Assembly: GCF_046630445.1 (NCBI RefSeq)
Contig: NC_092334.1
Coordinates: forward strand, 106,822,501 to 106,886,500
DNA from: Rutidosis leptorrhynchoides
Lineage: Eukaryota > Streptophyta > Magnoliopsida > Asterales > Asteraceae
DNA length: 64,000 nt
Direction: 5' to 3'
In this document: piece by piece, positions 48,384 through 59,854 of the stretch
Layout: each line of letters begins with the position of its first letter
Numbering within the stretch: the first letter of the stretch is position 1
The notes under the pieces: model-generated
Databases searched by the model: none
What the model saw: the letters and a program-made list of their open reading frames with translations, nothing else
What the model was told of the DNA's origin: nothing
Program-made: the position numbers and the translations under genes

Positions 48384-50435
48384 TCATGGATCTGATAATT
48401 TTTCTGGTATCTTATTCAACAGCACTGTTGAACAATTAGCATTCATAGTAACAGCCGAGAGTTCTTCCATTTTCTTTCTATTTGTGATTAGATCTTTCAG
48501 AAATTTAGCATATCTAGGCATTCCTGAAATCACATCAATGAAAGGAAGATTTACATTTATCTGTTTAAACATATCCAAGAATTTGGATTGCTCGGCTTCA
48601 AGTCTCTCTTTTCTCATTTTACTCGGGTAAGGAAGTGGTGGTTGGTATGGTTTAACATAAGGTTTAGCCTTAACTGTGTTATCTTCATTAACCTTTTCAA
48701 CTACCGGTTCTTTTTCCTTATCTTGATCTGATTGTGGTTCTTGTGGAGTAGGAATAGCTTCATCAGAAATTACAGGTATTTCAGGTGGTTTAAGTGTAAT
48801 ACTACTTCTCGTGGTAATGGCTTTAGCTGTTTCATTTCGGGGGTTAGCATTTGTATCACTAGGTAGACTTCTCGGTTTTCTTTCACCTATTAACCTTGCT
48901 AGGTTACCTACTTCTTGTTCCAAATTTTGAATAGAAGCTTGTTGATTTCTAAATGCTTGAGCATTTTGTTCATTGGTTTGTTTCTGAGATGTGAAAAACT
49001 GCGTTTGAGATTCAACTAGCTTCGTCATCATATCTTCTAAATTTGGCTTTTTCTCATCGGTTTGTGGTGATTTGTTTTGAAAATTAGGTCTTTGCTGGTT
49101 GTATGTATTATTGGATACTTGTTGATTACTAGGACCTTGTTGATTGTTGTATGGAACATTTCGATTATAATTCTGGTTTTGATTGTAAATTGGTCTTGGC
49201 GGTTGATAATTATTCTGATAATTATTTCCAGGCCTTTGGTTTATGTATGAAACATTCTCTCTTTGTTCCATTGTTAGTTTAATACTGAGACAATCTTTTG
49301 TCAAATGTTGTCCTCCACACTGCTCACAACTAATTCGTATTGAGTGAATATCTTTAGTCATCTTTTCCATTCGTCTCTCGACAGCATCTATCTCTGCAGA
49401 AATGAAATCTAAGTCATTGCTAGAATCGGCTCTAGCTGCTTTAGATGATCTAACGATATCTTTTTCTTGGTGCCACTCATGTGAGTGGGAAGCAGTGTTA
49501 TCAATAATTTTATAAGCATCAGTTGCTGTTTTCTTCATAATGGAACCACCAGCTGCTATATCGATGTCTTTTCTTGTAGTGATGTCGCATCCTTGGTAGA
49601 ATATTTGTACTATTTGACAGGTGTCTAAACCATGTTGCGGACATCCTCTCAATAACTTTCCAAATCTTGTCCAAGCCTCATATAGAGTTTCATTTGGCTT
49701 TTGTGTGAACGTAACAATTTCTCCTTGAAGTCTCACGGCTTTAGATGCCGGAAAGAATTTTTTAAGAAATTTTTCAACTAAAACGTCACATGTATCAATC
49801 GCCCCTTCGGGTAACGATTCCAATCAATCTTTGGCTTCTCCCTTTAAAGTCCAGGGAAATAACATGAGATATATCTGTTCATCCTCCACTTCTCTTATTT
49901 TAAATAGTGTGCAGATCCTATTAAAGGTACGAAGATGTTCATTTGGATCTTCCTTCGGCGCACCACTAAATTGGCATTGATTAGTTACCATGTGTAGAAT
50001 TTGTCCTTTGATTTCATAATCTGGCGCATTTATGTCTGGTTGAGTAATTGCGTGACCTTGGCCAGTGCGTTTAGCTCTCATTCGGTCTTCCATACTTAAA
50101 GGTTCCAGATTTTCCATGATTGAATTTGTTGAATCTGAATCACTAGAGGATTCTGATTTAATGGTTGGTTCCTCAACAATCTCTGTTTGAATGATTGGTG
50201 GTTCCGGACGAAAGATTAATGGTTCAGGATCTATGAATTGTCCCTGAATATTCTCCGGATTCTCAATTGTGAGGTCGGGTTCAAAAAATGGATTATCGGA
50301 AATTTGAATTGGAGTACTTGGTCGACTGGATGACGATTCTAAAGAAAAATCAACGGCGACAATATTTGCTAGATGTCTTGATCGAGTTACAGGTGGTGAA
50401 CGTACAAAAGGTGGTGAACGTTTTGCTCGGTGCAT
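48384..50435 (-). pseudogene. gag: Athila-1 gag, one internal stop
   Basis: Two collinear frames (50,435-49,827 and 49,823-48,384). The N-terminus is Ser/Pro-rich and acidic. The capsid-like domain follows: QCQFSGAPKEDPNEHLRTF, then LESLPEGAIDT, FLKKFFPASKAVRLQGEI, ETLYEAWTRFGKLLRGCP, IVQIFYQGCD. Next is a Cys-His box CEQCGGQHLTKDC (CX2CX3HX4C) and an Asn/Gln-rich linker (NNYQNNYQPPRP). Stop TGA at 49,824-49,826 replaces the Trp of KDWLESLP that Athila-2 retains. Start ATG 50,433-50,435 is the first in frame. Forms virus-like particles in active relatives. Confidence 0.85.
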
Positions 50436-51746
50436 TCACTGAATATCCTATTAGTTTTTAAAAAGAAAGAAAAATTATATAAGTTATTCAATTAATAGAC
50501 TTTTCTGATTTTGCCCACGTTTCGAATAGCCAAAAGATGCAGCAGAGGGGCAGGATTCGTTTGGTCTCAATATAATTGAGTACTGTTTAGCTCCAATAAC
50601 CCGGTCCACGTACAAATCCAACTATTACTACGAACCAGAAAATTTTGATGTCTATCAATTTAACCACTTAAAACAATTTTTCGTTTGAAATTTAAAGAAA
50701 TATTAGATAAGAAATAGAGAAAATTCTAAGTCCTAAAAACTAGAATGGCGAGAAATAAGAAAGAAAAAGAGCGCGTCGAAAAACGTCGAAAAATAAAAGA
50801 TTGAAAAATAATAGGCGTTGAAAAATAAAAATAAGAAAGTAGCGCGTCGAAACTTAAAAAGGCACTAAAAACTAAAAATTAAAAGTTGCGTCTAAAAATA
50901 TTAAAGCTTAAAAGAAATACTATATCCCAAATGGCAATAACTTAAAAAGGAACTAAAAACGGCGTCGCAAAATTCTAAAGTACCTAGATCTTAGTCTAAA
51001 GAAAAAGTACTTAAGGGATTTTACGGCAAAGCCTAAAAATATAGAAATAAAAATAACTATGGCAAATACTATATTTAAAACTAAGTACGAACGATAAAAA
51101 AAATACAAATTATGCTAAAACAAATAAAAATATATAAAATATAAAAATAAACTTAAAGTTTATAAAATTATAATTTTTATAAAAATATTATTTTTATATT
51201 ATTTATTTTATAAAAGTATTAATTTTATAAATTAATAAAACTAAATAAACAAATTAATTAAAACTAAAACAAATTAATTAAATATTTAAAACCTAATTAG
51301 GGTTAATAATAATTATTATTATTAACAAAACCCTAAACTGTAATTAATGCGTACTATGTTGACCTGTCAGAGGACCTCCGCGAGTGCGGTTAGTCCCAGT
51401 TCAAAAGCTCCGCGAGTCGCGGAGGGTTCAGTTTCAGCTGAGAAAGGTTCGATTTTTATGCAGGATCAGATTTTTTTTTTACTTTTTCTATTTTTCTGTT
51501 TTATAAAATATAAAAAATATAAATATAACTTAAATAAAAATTTAATTTTAAAACTAAAATAAAAATACTTATTTACTTTATAAATATTATAAATTCTTAA
51601 AAATATAAATATATTATTTTTTTTCTTTTTGTATTTTTATATTTTTATTATTTTTAAAACTTATATTTTTATAAAAAGAACTTAACAAAAACTTTTATAA
51701 AAACTTTTTTTTTCTTATTTTTAGCGTTGCACTTTCGGCGTTTAAG
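50436..51746 (-). mobile_element. Athila-1 5' leader
   Basis: About 1.3 kb between PBS and gag. It is A-rich on the + strand with degenerate 'gcgtcgaaaaacg'-like repeats (50,770-50,890) and the paired dyads at 51,376-51,425. No ORF of note. Confidence 0.7.
51376..51425. repeat. Paired CTCCGCGAG dyads in the Athila-1 leader
   Basis: CTCCGCGAGTGCGG from 51,376 and CTCCGCGAGTCGCGGAG at 51,408-51,424. The second has perfect 8-bp arms. The CGCGAG starts (51,379 and 51,411) are 32 nt apart. Confidence 0.93.
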
Positions 51747-51765
51747 TTCCCCGGCAGCGGCGCCA
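51747..51765 (-). other. Athila-1 primer-binding site, tRNA-Asp type
   Basis: Minus-strand TGGCGCCGCTGCCGGGGAA, the Athila-typical PBS matching tRNA-Asp with one change, 8 nt from the LTR end. Confidence 0.9.
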
Positions 51766-51773
51766 AAAATACT

Positions 51774-53786
51774 TGATGTTATGCGAGGCGTATATGAAAT
51801 AGCTTATATTTTACTAGGAAATACTATTAAATATGATACAATTTTACACAAGATATTTATTTATTTATAGAATGGATATACCTAAACCTTGCTACAACAC
51901 TTATAGGCAGTGTACCTAATCGTACAGTAGTGTAGTTTTTAGTAAGTCCGGTTCGTTCCACAGGGAAATCTTTTAAACAAAGCTTAACGCTATATTAGTT
52001 TTAATTAATAAAAATATAAATATATATAAGTAATATTATTATTATAAAAAGGGGGTTTTTACCGTTTAATGACCGCTTTGTCGATTTTTAAAACTTTAGT
52101 CGCAGTTAAAATCTAATGTAAAATATTAAATAAATAAAAGACTTAATTTAAAGCGTAAAATAAATAACGATGATGAAATTGCAATAAATAAAAGTGCGAT
52201 GAAATAAAATTGCGATAAAAATAAAAGTGCCATAATTAAAAGTGCAATTAAATACAATGACAATAAATAAAAATGTGATAATTAGAAGTGCAATTAAATA
52301 TGAAAATAAAGGAATTATATATGAAATAAAAGAATTATGCTTATTTAAACTTCCGTAATCATGATGTTTGACGTGTTGATTTTAGTTTATTCCCATGGGT
52401 TAATTGTTCTTTGTCCTGGATTATTCAATATGTCCGTCTGGTTTTTGTCCATAACAGTCCATCAGTCATAAATATAAAGTGCGAGTGTTCTCGTCAAATT
52501 ATCCTTATACACGAAGTTAAATATTCCAACTAATTGGGGATTTAAACTGTAACAAGGTCTTAATACTTTGTTTAATAATTACACCAGGATATCGACTGCA
52601 TGTAATCCAAGGTTTTAATACTTTGTTATCAATTATGCCAAGTGTCCTTGTACATAATTTCACCCCTGTTTTAATAATTCCATAGACTATTAATCCATTC
52701 CCGTGTCCGGTTAAATGAACGATTATTCGTACATATAAATATCCCGCCCATCGTGTCCGATCGAGTGTATATGGTTATTTATAGGGACGTCCAATTGTAA
52801 ATCTTTATATTAAAATTAACAAACTATCATTTAGTTAAACAAATATAAAGCCTATTAATAGCCCATAGTCTAATTTCCACAAGTGTCGTTCTTTTGTCCA
52901 AACCCCAATTATGGTACAAAGCCCAATTACCCAATTTTAATATTTTTAGTCAAACATCATGATTACTTCGGCATTAAATAAGCATAATAATAACTTAGCT
53001 ACGAGACATTAATGAAAATAACATAAACATAACTTACAGTGGGTGTTATTAGCGTAGTGGTACACGGACAGAGTTTTGACTTACAAAACCTTAAAACATT
53101 CGACTAATCGATCCTTATTATTATCACTAACTTAAAATTAAAATTACAAATTGAGATTACGATTTGGAGTGATACTTGATACATAAAAATGGGGAAAGAA
53201 AAATATATATAAAATATAAAAGGTATATATAAATCGTCGAAATGCATGTTCTTTTATAGGCAGAGAGTGCTCCGCGAGTGCGGTGCATTTTGGTCTTCAA
53301 GCTCCGCGAGTGCGGAGCTGTGGATTCCAGCTCACACTTTTGGAATCCAAGGCTGCCGACGGCTTTTATTATAAATATAATATAAATATATAATTTATAT
53401 AATTAATTATATATTATATTATATTTATATACATAACTAATTTATAATTTCCGATCCGTTGCGTCGTACGTTGAAAGTTGGTTCATGTCTCGGTTCCGAA
53501 TTTTCGAACGTCCTTTCGTATAATTTAATATCTTGTACTTTGCATTTTGCGTCTTGTACTCTTGTAATTTTGAGACGTTTCTCATCAATAATTTGAACCA
53601 CTTTGACTGTACTTTGTACTTTTGAGCTTTTTGGTCGTTTGCGTCTTCAATTCGTCGAATCTGTCTTTTGTCTTCACCTTTTAATTTTTAAACAAATATT
53701 CCTTGTAAATAGGACAACTGCAACTAAAAGCATGTATTTCTTGAGGGATAATACGATGAAATATATGTTCGTTTTTAGCATTATCA
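51774..53786 (-). mobile_element. Athila-1 5' LTR (2013 bp)
   Basis: TGATAATGC...CATAACATCA on the element strand. It contains an imperfect ~50-bp tandem pair around 'ttaatactttgtt' (52,555-52,650), the paired dyads 53,270-53,318, and an A-rich 'gataaataaaa..gcgat' block (52,141-52,330) resembling one in the LARD internals. Non-coding. Confidence 0.9.
53270..53318. repeat. Paired CTCCGCGAGTGCGG dyads, 5' LTR
   Basis: CTCCGCGAGTGCGG from 53,270 and CTCCGCGAGTGCGGAG at 53,302-53,317 (6-bp arms, GAGT centre). CGCGAG starts 53,273 and 53,305 are 32 nt apart. Confidence 0.94.
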
Positions 53787-54559
53787 GTTAGCAAAATAAC
53801 AAATTAAAACAATTACAATAACATGTTTAATCCATATTAAACTTATACTCATTTTCATATTTTTATCAATTCTACAAATTTTCAAATAAGCATATATGAA
53901 AAGGTATGCAAAGTTCATAAGCTTTCAACTCAAATAACATGTTAAAATAACCATTACTAGCAATTAAACAAGTTTCAAATGGCATTTATATCAAAATAAT
54001 CAAGTTCATGAATTTTTAGACTTAAAAAATCCACTTTGATGTTCAAAAATCATGTTTAGGATCAAAGTTTGGATCATTTAGCTACCTAAACATGTTACAC
54101 TACTTAATTTAGCAATAATTCATAACAAAAAGCGGCCATAACATGTTTATATCAAAAAGCCCCAAATTGCTCAAGAACACAAACCCTAGATTTTTAAAAA
54201 TTTTTGAAGTTTAAGGCTTCAAATCATGATAAATAGCATCAATCTGGGTTATACAAGTATAATTTACTAACAATTTAACTCTAATTAAGCTAGAAATCAT
54301 TAAAAAATTAAATTAGGTAAAATAGTTGTAATTATCACTAAAACTGAGAAATTAAAGAGTTTAGGGGTGAAATTTCTACCTTTTTGCTTCCCCATCTGAA
54401 GAAAGGCATGATTAGAACGGATTATAGCAAGAAATTTGGTGAATTTTGATGAAAAAATGATGATTTTAGAGAGGATTTGGGAGTATTTTCGTATGTGTGT
54501 GTGTTTTGTGGAAGACAGAAGCAGCTCGTCTGCCTTTTTTATCTGATCTGTTTTCCCAG

Positions 54560-54609
54560 CCCATGCGATCGCATGGGTTGGCAGTGTAAATCCCATGCGA
54601 TCGCATGGG
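54560..54609. repeat. Paired CCATGCGATCGCATGG palindromes, Athila-2
   Basis: Perfect palindromes at 54,561-54,576 and 54,593-54,608 (each extended by one C/G pair), 32 nt start to start. They lie at the site where Athila-1 has CGCGAG dyads. Confidence 0.97.
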
Positions 54610-54615
54610 GTATGG

Positions 54616-54716
<101 letters not shown>

Positions 54717-55539
54717 TTAACTTATAAAACAAATAATTACTTAATTTAAAATTTTGTTTCTTTTTAGTTTGAGGGTGTTTCGGTACGTTTACCTAGTTCG
54801 TCCCTCGACAAAATTTTAAATTTGTCATTTTAAAGCGATTATTTTAAAAGCAAAGATTTTTGGGTTTTTTTTATGTTTTTGGCATACTTTAGATCAATAA
54901 AATTAAAAATAATGATAATAAAATTTCTCGTCCCGCCCTCGGGTAAAGCAATTTCGGTTCAACGACCTAGTCTTCAACTCACGACGAATTTTAGAAATCA
55001 TATTTTTAACTTAATGAAATAAAGTACATTTTTGTTTTTAAATTCACACCAAACTTTAAATTTAAAATGCATATTAAAATTTCATATAAATATTAATAAT
55101 ATTTATATACATTAATTTTTCAAACTTACAATTAAAATAATATAGTTATATATTAATTTTAAAAATAAGGTAAAAATAATAATAAAAATCTTTTTGGTCT
55201 TTTATCCCATTTTAATCAATCAAATATTTACAAAAATATACGTCCCTCTTTTGGGTAAAGTAATTTCGGCTATTTTACCTAGTTTTACTCCTGACGAATT
55301 TTTAAAATATTTTTAATTGATTGATTAAAAATATTTATACCTTATGAATAAACGGTAAATTTCGCAGTGATGTAACAAATTTTTGTATGATATCAATAAT
55401 TTCGGTTTCTCATACCTAATTTTATTGAATATCAATTTAATACTTTATAGCGAACGATTCAGCGTTTATTATCAAAAGGTTAAAAGCGATAAATAAAAAC
55501 AAATAAAAACTGTACATACTTACCTGTGAGATAGAATTC

Positions 55540-55956
55540 TCAGAGACCTGCTTTAGTCGACTCATAGGAGAGTCGTTCAATTTGGTTTTCCATAGCTACA
55601 TAAGTGTAACCTCGATTCTTCAATAACTTTTCTTCTAAACATATGAACGGTCCTTTTCTGCATAAAGTAACGAACTCGGTATTGGAATGTGTTTGATTGT
55701 TCGAACATTTCCCTTCGTGTGACCATTTTCCATATTTATGACATCTTTCAAGGTGTCGTGCTCTTCTTTTTGTTGCGGATTTTGATTTTTCTTTACCAAA
55801 ATGTGTCTTATGATGATCTTTCCTGAGTTCTTTCCTCACTTCGTCCATTTTGCCTCTTATGAATGATACCAGTTCACTCGGGAAGATGTTATTATTATGT
55901 TTAGTAATCATAGCGTGTAGTAGTAGACCATGGGTCAGATCAAAGGAATTCTTCAT
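55540..55956 (-). CDS. Accessory zinc-knuckle-like ORF, open (Athila-2, 138 aa)
   Basis: Starts MKNSFDLTHGLLLHAMITK. A basic stretch follows (KEKSKSATKRRARHLER), then CHKYGKWSHEGKC, where the second Cys of the Athila-1 cluster is Tyr, then FVTLCRKGPFICLEEK and a C-terminal VAMENQIERLSYES. Start, stop and length equal the Athila-1 copy. It lies between integrase and ORF3 on the element strand. No family recognised. A nucleic-acid-binding role is inferred only from the basic/Cys-His composition. It is open in the otherwise most degenerate element, which may reflect chance over a short length or recent constraint. Confidence 0.6.
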   Translation of the reverse strand: MKNSFDLTHGLLLHAMITKHNNNIFPSELVSFIRGKMDEVRKELRKDHHKTHFGKEKSKSATKRRARHLERCHKYGKWSHEGKCSNNQTHSNTEFVTLCRKGPFICLEEKLLKNRGYTYVAMENQIERLSYESTKAGL

Positions 55957-56126
55957 CTCGTAAAACCTAAAAGAAATAAAAATTCAGAATGGAGGGAGAA
56001 GACTAGTTTTTAGGGTCTGCTAGGAAAAGACCAATCGGATTCCATTCTCGAGAACTACATGAAAACAGAACATCTAACTCAAACAGAAATTCATATTACC
56101 CTTAAAAGATTCGAATCTTCCCACGC

Positions 56127-57299
56127 TTAGTTAGCTGTGGTATCGAAATTGTGATTAACTTCATCTTCAACTTCCATTGGATTATCTATGTAATGTTTAA
56201 CTCTGTGACCATTAACCTTAAATTCATTCCCATTTGAATTTATTAACTCTACTGTTTCGTACGGGAAAACTCTTTTGACTATGAATGGTCCAGACCATCT
56301 TGATTTCAATTTTCCAGGAAATAGCTTGAATCGTGAATTGAAAAGAAGGACTCTGTCTCCTTCCTTAAATTCTTTTGAACTTCTGATTCTTTTATCATGC
56401 CATTTCTTTGTTCTTTCCTTATAGATTAACGAATTTTCATATGCATCGTGTCTTAATTCTTCTAATTCGTTTAATTGACTTAATCGTAGACGTCCAGCTT
56501 CATGTAAATCAAGATTACATGTCTTCAAAGCCCAAAATGCTTTGTGCTCAATTTTTACTGGAAGATGACATGCTTTTTCGTAAACGAGTTTAAAGGGTGT
56601 GGTGCCAATTGGAGTTTTGTAGGCTGTTCTAAAAGCCCAGAGTGCATCCTCCAATTTCATGGACCATTCCTTTGCGTTTGATCCTACGATTTTCTCTAGA
56701 ATACGTTTTAAAGCTCGGTTGGTATTTTCAACTTGTCCACTTGTTTGTGGATGATAAGAGGTGGAGATTTTATGAGTTACTCCATATCTTTTGAGAACTT
56801 TTTCAAGTTGATTATTACAAAAATGAGTACCCCGATCACTTATTAAAGCTTTCGGTGTTCCGAACCTTGTAAAAAGACGTTTTAAAAAGTTGACTACAAC
56901 TCGTGCATCGTTAGTTGGGAGAGCTTGTGCTTCCGCCCATTTAGATACATAATCAATGGCAACAAGAATGTAGAGATTATTATGAGATTTTGAAAATGGA
57001 CCCATAAAGTCAATACCCCAAACGTCGAATACTTCACATACTTGAATGACATTTTATGGCATTTCATCACGTTGACTTATTTTTTCGGCCCTTTGACATG
57101 CATCACAGGATTTACAAAAAAGGTGTGCATCTTTGAAAATTGTAGGCCAATAAAATCCAGCATCGTAGACTTTCCTTGCTGTAAGTTGAGGCCCATAATG
57201 CCCTCCTATTGGTCCTGTGTGACAGTGGTTTAAGATTTTACTAGCTTCATCTCCGAATACACATCGGCGGATTATTCCATCAGGACAACTTTTAAACAA
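56127..57299 (-). pseudogene. Athila-2 integrase, one stop
   Basis: [12 protein letters not shown] and [12 protein letters not shown] form the HHCC finger. A TAA at 57,054-57,056 (Gln in Athila-1) interrupts the frame before the core. The core keeps all three acidic residues: IDFMGPF (Asp codon 57,009-57,011), SDRGTHF and GQVENTNR. The C-terminal half ends HNFDTTAN as in Athila-1. Confidence 0.85.
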
Positions 57300-57347
57300 A
57301 TGTGGATCTTCCCAGAAATAGTGTTTTATATCACTAAAGAATTTCTT

Positions 57348-59199
57348 TCATTTTTGGTACGACAACCCTTTTTCAAGGAATCCACATACTAAGTAGTTTG
57401 CATAGTCTGCAAACCATGAAATTTCATTATAATCAATCTTCAATAGATATTCATCAGGAAAGTTGTCTTGTATAGCCGATTCATTTAGAACTTCTAATTC
57501 AGGATTTTCAAGACGAGAAAGATGATCAGCAGCGAGATTTTCTGCTCCCTTTTTGTCTCGGATTTCAATATCAAATTCTTGTAAGAGTAAGATCCAACGG
57601 ATTAATCTTGGTTTGGCATCTTGTTTTGAAAATAGGTATCTAAGAGCATAATGGTCGGTATAGACCACTGTATTAGCTAGAACGAGATATGAACGAAATT
57701 TGTCAAAAGCAAAGACAATAGCAAGGAGTTCTTTTTTAGTAGTTGTGTAATTCGTTTGTGCTCCTTGTATCGTCTTACTAGCGTAATAAATAGGTTGAAA
57801 TGGTTTTTCAATCCTTTGTCCTAAAACGGCTCCCATTGCAAAATCACTTGCATCGCACATGAGTTCAAACGGTAGATTCCAATTTGGAGTTATCATGATC
57901 GGCGCATTAGTGAGTTTTTCTTTAAGAATATTAAAAGATTTGATGCATTCATTCGAAAAGATGAATGGAGCATCCTTTTCTAGGAGTTTATTCATGGGAG
58001 TGGCAATTTTAGAAAAATCTTTTATGAAACGTCGGTAAAAACCGGCATGCCCTAGAAAACTCCTAACTCCTCTAACATTGATGGGATGTGGAAGTTTAGC
58101 AATTACATCTACTTTAGCTCTATCCACTTCAATTCCTTCCTTTGAAATTTTATGACCAATAACGATGCCTTCTTTGACCATGAAATGGCATTTCTCCCAA
58201 TTAAGTACTAGATTTGATTGCTCGCATCTAATAAGCATCCGTTCAAGATTAACTAGATATGTTTCAAAAGTATCACCGAAAACTAAAAAGTCATCCATGA
58301 AAACTTCCATGCATTCTTCTATCATGTCGTGAAAAATCGCCATCATGCACCTTTGAAAGGTTGCAGGGGCGTTGCAAAGTCCAAATGGCATGCGTTTGTA
58401 AGAAAAAGTACCATAAGGGCACGTGAAGGTGCTTTTCTATTGGTCCTCGGGTGCGATTGGAATTTGAAAGTATCCGGAGAAACCGTCAAGAAAACAATAG
58501 TAACTGTTCCCAGCTAACCTTTTCAACATTTGATCAATGAAAGGTAAGGAAAAGTGATCTTTTCTGGTGGCATCATTTAATTTTCTATAATCAATACAAA
58601 CACGCCATCATGTTACAGTCCTAGTAGGAATAAGCTCATCTTTTTCATTTGTGATAACAGTCATGCCACCCTTCTTAGGTACGCATTGAACTGGGCTTAC
58701 CCATGGACTATCAGAAATTGGATAAATTAAACCTGCATCTAGCAGTTTAATATTTCTTTCTTAACAACATCTTTCATATTTGGATTTAGTCTTCATTGGC
58801 GTTGCACGTATGTTTTATGACCTTCTTCCATAAGAATTTTATGTGTGCAATACGAAGGACTTATGCCTTTAATGTCATGAATCTTCCATGCAATAGCTGG
58901 TTTATGAGCTTTTAGCACAGAAATGAGTTGAGATTTTTCATTTTCAGTAAGAGAAGAAGAGATTATTACAGGTAATTCAGATTCACCATGTAAATAAGCG
59001 TATTCCAAATGGGTTGGAAGTGGCTTTAACTCTAATATCGGTGGTTCTTCTATCGATGATTTATATCGATATCTGTCTTCCCCTTTTAGCATTTGAAGTT
59101 CTTCTTTTGTTGGTTCGTAATCATTAGCCATAAGTGCGGCTAACATTTCAGCTTCATTAATTGATTCAGTTCCTTCTCCTAAAGAACATTCTCCTGTTC
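57348..59199 (-). pseudogene. Athila-2 RT-RNase H, several stops and a frameshift
   Basis: The open part 58,391-57,348 holds [24 protein letters not shown], the RNase [27 protein letters not shown] and ADHLSRLEN. Upstream, TAG at 58,437-58,439, TGA at 58,608-58,610 and TGA at 58,793-58,795, plus a 1-nt deletion near 58,751, break the palm N-terminus. The 59,199-58,793 frame carries the protease-RT linker (SSIEEPPILELKPLPTHLEY). Nearly the full RNase H is intact here, unlike Athila-1. Confidence 0.85.
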
Positions 59200-59824
59200 C
59201 TTGTAATTCTAGAAATTCTTCTAACAATTCTGCATGTGAATCTATAGTTTGAATATAATAACATGTATCGTCTGCGGATTGTGGTTGTTGCATGGCTCTA
59301 TCAACAGAAAAGGTAACACTCTCGTCCTCTATACTTAGGGTCAGTTTCTTACCAAACACGTCCATTATTGCTTTAGCCGTGTTTAAGAATGGTCTTCCTA
59401 ATATGAAAGGAACTCAAGAATCTTCTTCCATGTCCAGAATAACAAAATCTACTGGAAATACTAAAGTACCAACTTTAACTAGCATGTTCTCCATTATCCC
59501 TCTAGGATATTTTACTGATCGATCTGCTAGTTATATGCTTATTCGTGTTGGTTTCAATTCTCCAAGGTCTAGTTTAGCGTATAGTGAATACGGCATTAAA
59601 TTTATATTAGCACCTAAGTCTGTCAGTGCTTCAATTGAACTAAGACTACCCAGAAAACATGGAATTGTGAAATTTCCTGAATCTGAGAGTTTTTCTGGTA
59701 GTTTATTCAATAGCACTGCAGAACAATTAGCATTCATTGTAATAGCCGAGAGTTCTTCCATTTTCTTTCTATTTGTGATTACATCTTTCAGAAATTTAGC
59801 ATATCTAGGCATTCCTGAAATCAC
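59200..59824 (-). pseudogene. Athila-2 protease region
   Basis: TDLGANINLMPYSLY replaces the Athila-1 ADLGASINLMPYSLY. The frame continues in the ORF at 59,365-59,200 (FGKKLTLSIEDESVTFSVD) after interruptions between 59,530 and 59,370. Confidence 0.75.
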
Positions 59825-59854
59825 ATCAATGAAAGGAAGATTGACATTTATTTG

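Larger units (their letters stand above)
37721..53786 (-). mobile_element. Athila-1, Athila-type Ty3/gypsy element (inner copy)
   Basis: 16-kb element on the minus strand. 5' LTR 51,774-53,786, tRNA-Asp-type PBS, gag, protease, RT-RNase H, integrase, small zinc-knuckle ORF, Athila ORF3, polypurine tract, and a 3' LTR kept only from its start to about two thirds (37,721-39,009). It is inserted in the leader of ORF3 of a related Athila. LTRs differ at roughly 20 positions over 1.29 kb by my hand comparison. gag and pol carry several stops and two frameshifts, so the copy is non-autonomous. Confidence 0.9.

Noticed and set aside
48088..48630. Long plus-strand ORF opposite the protease, open in both Athila copies (also 59,292-59,858)
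   Set aside because: Antisense shadow of gag/protease. Its conservation is explained by the sense protein, and no promoter or composition supports it.
37716..53791. Target duplication for Athila-1 (GTTCA versus GTTAG)
   Set aside because: Only three of five bases agree, and the left LTR edge is deleted, so the match has no weight.
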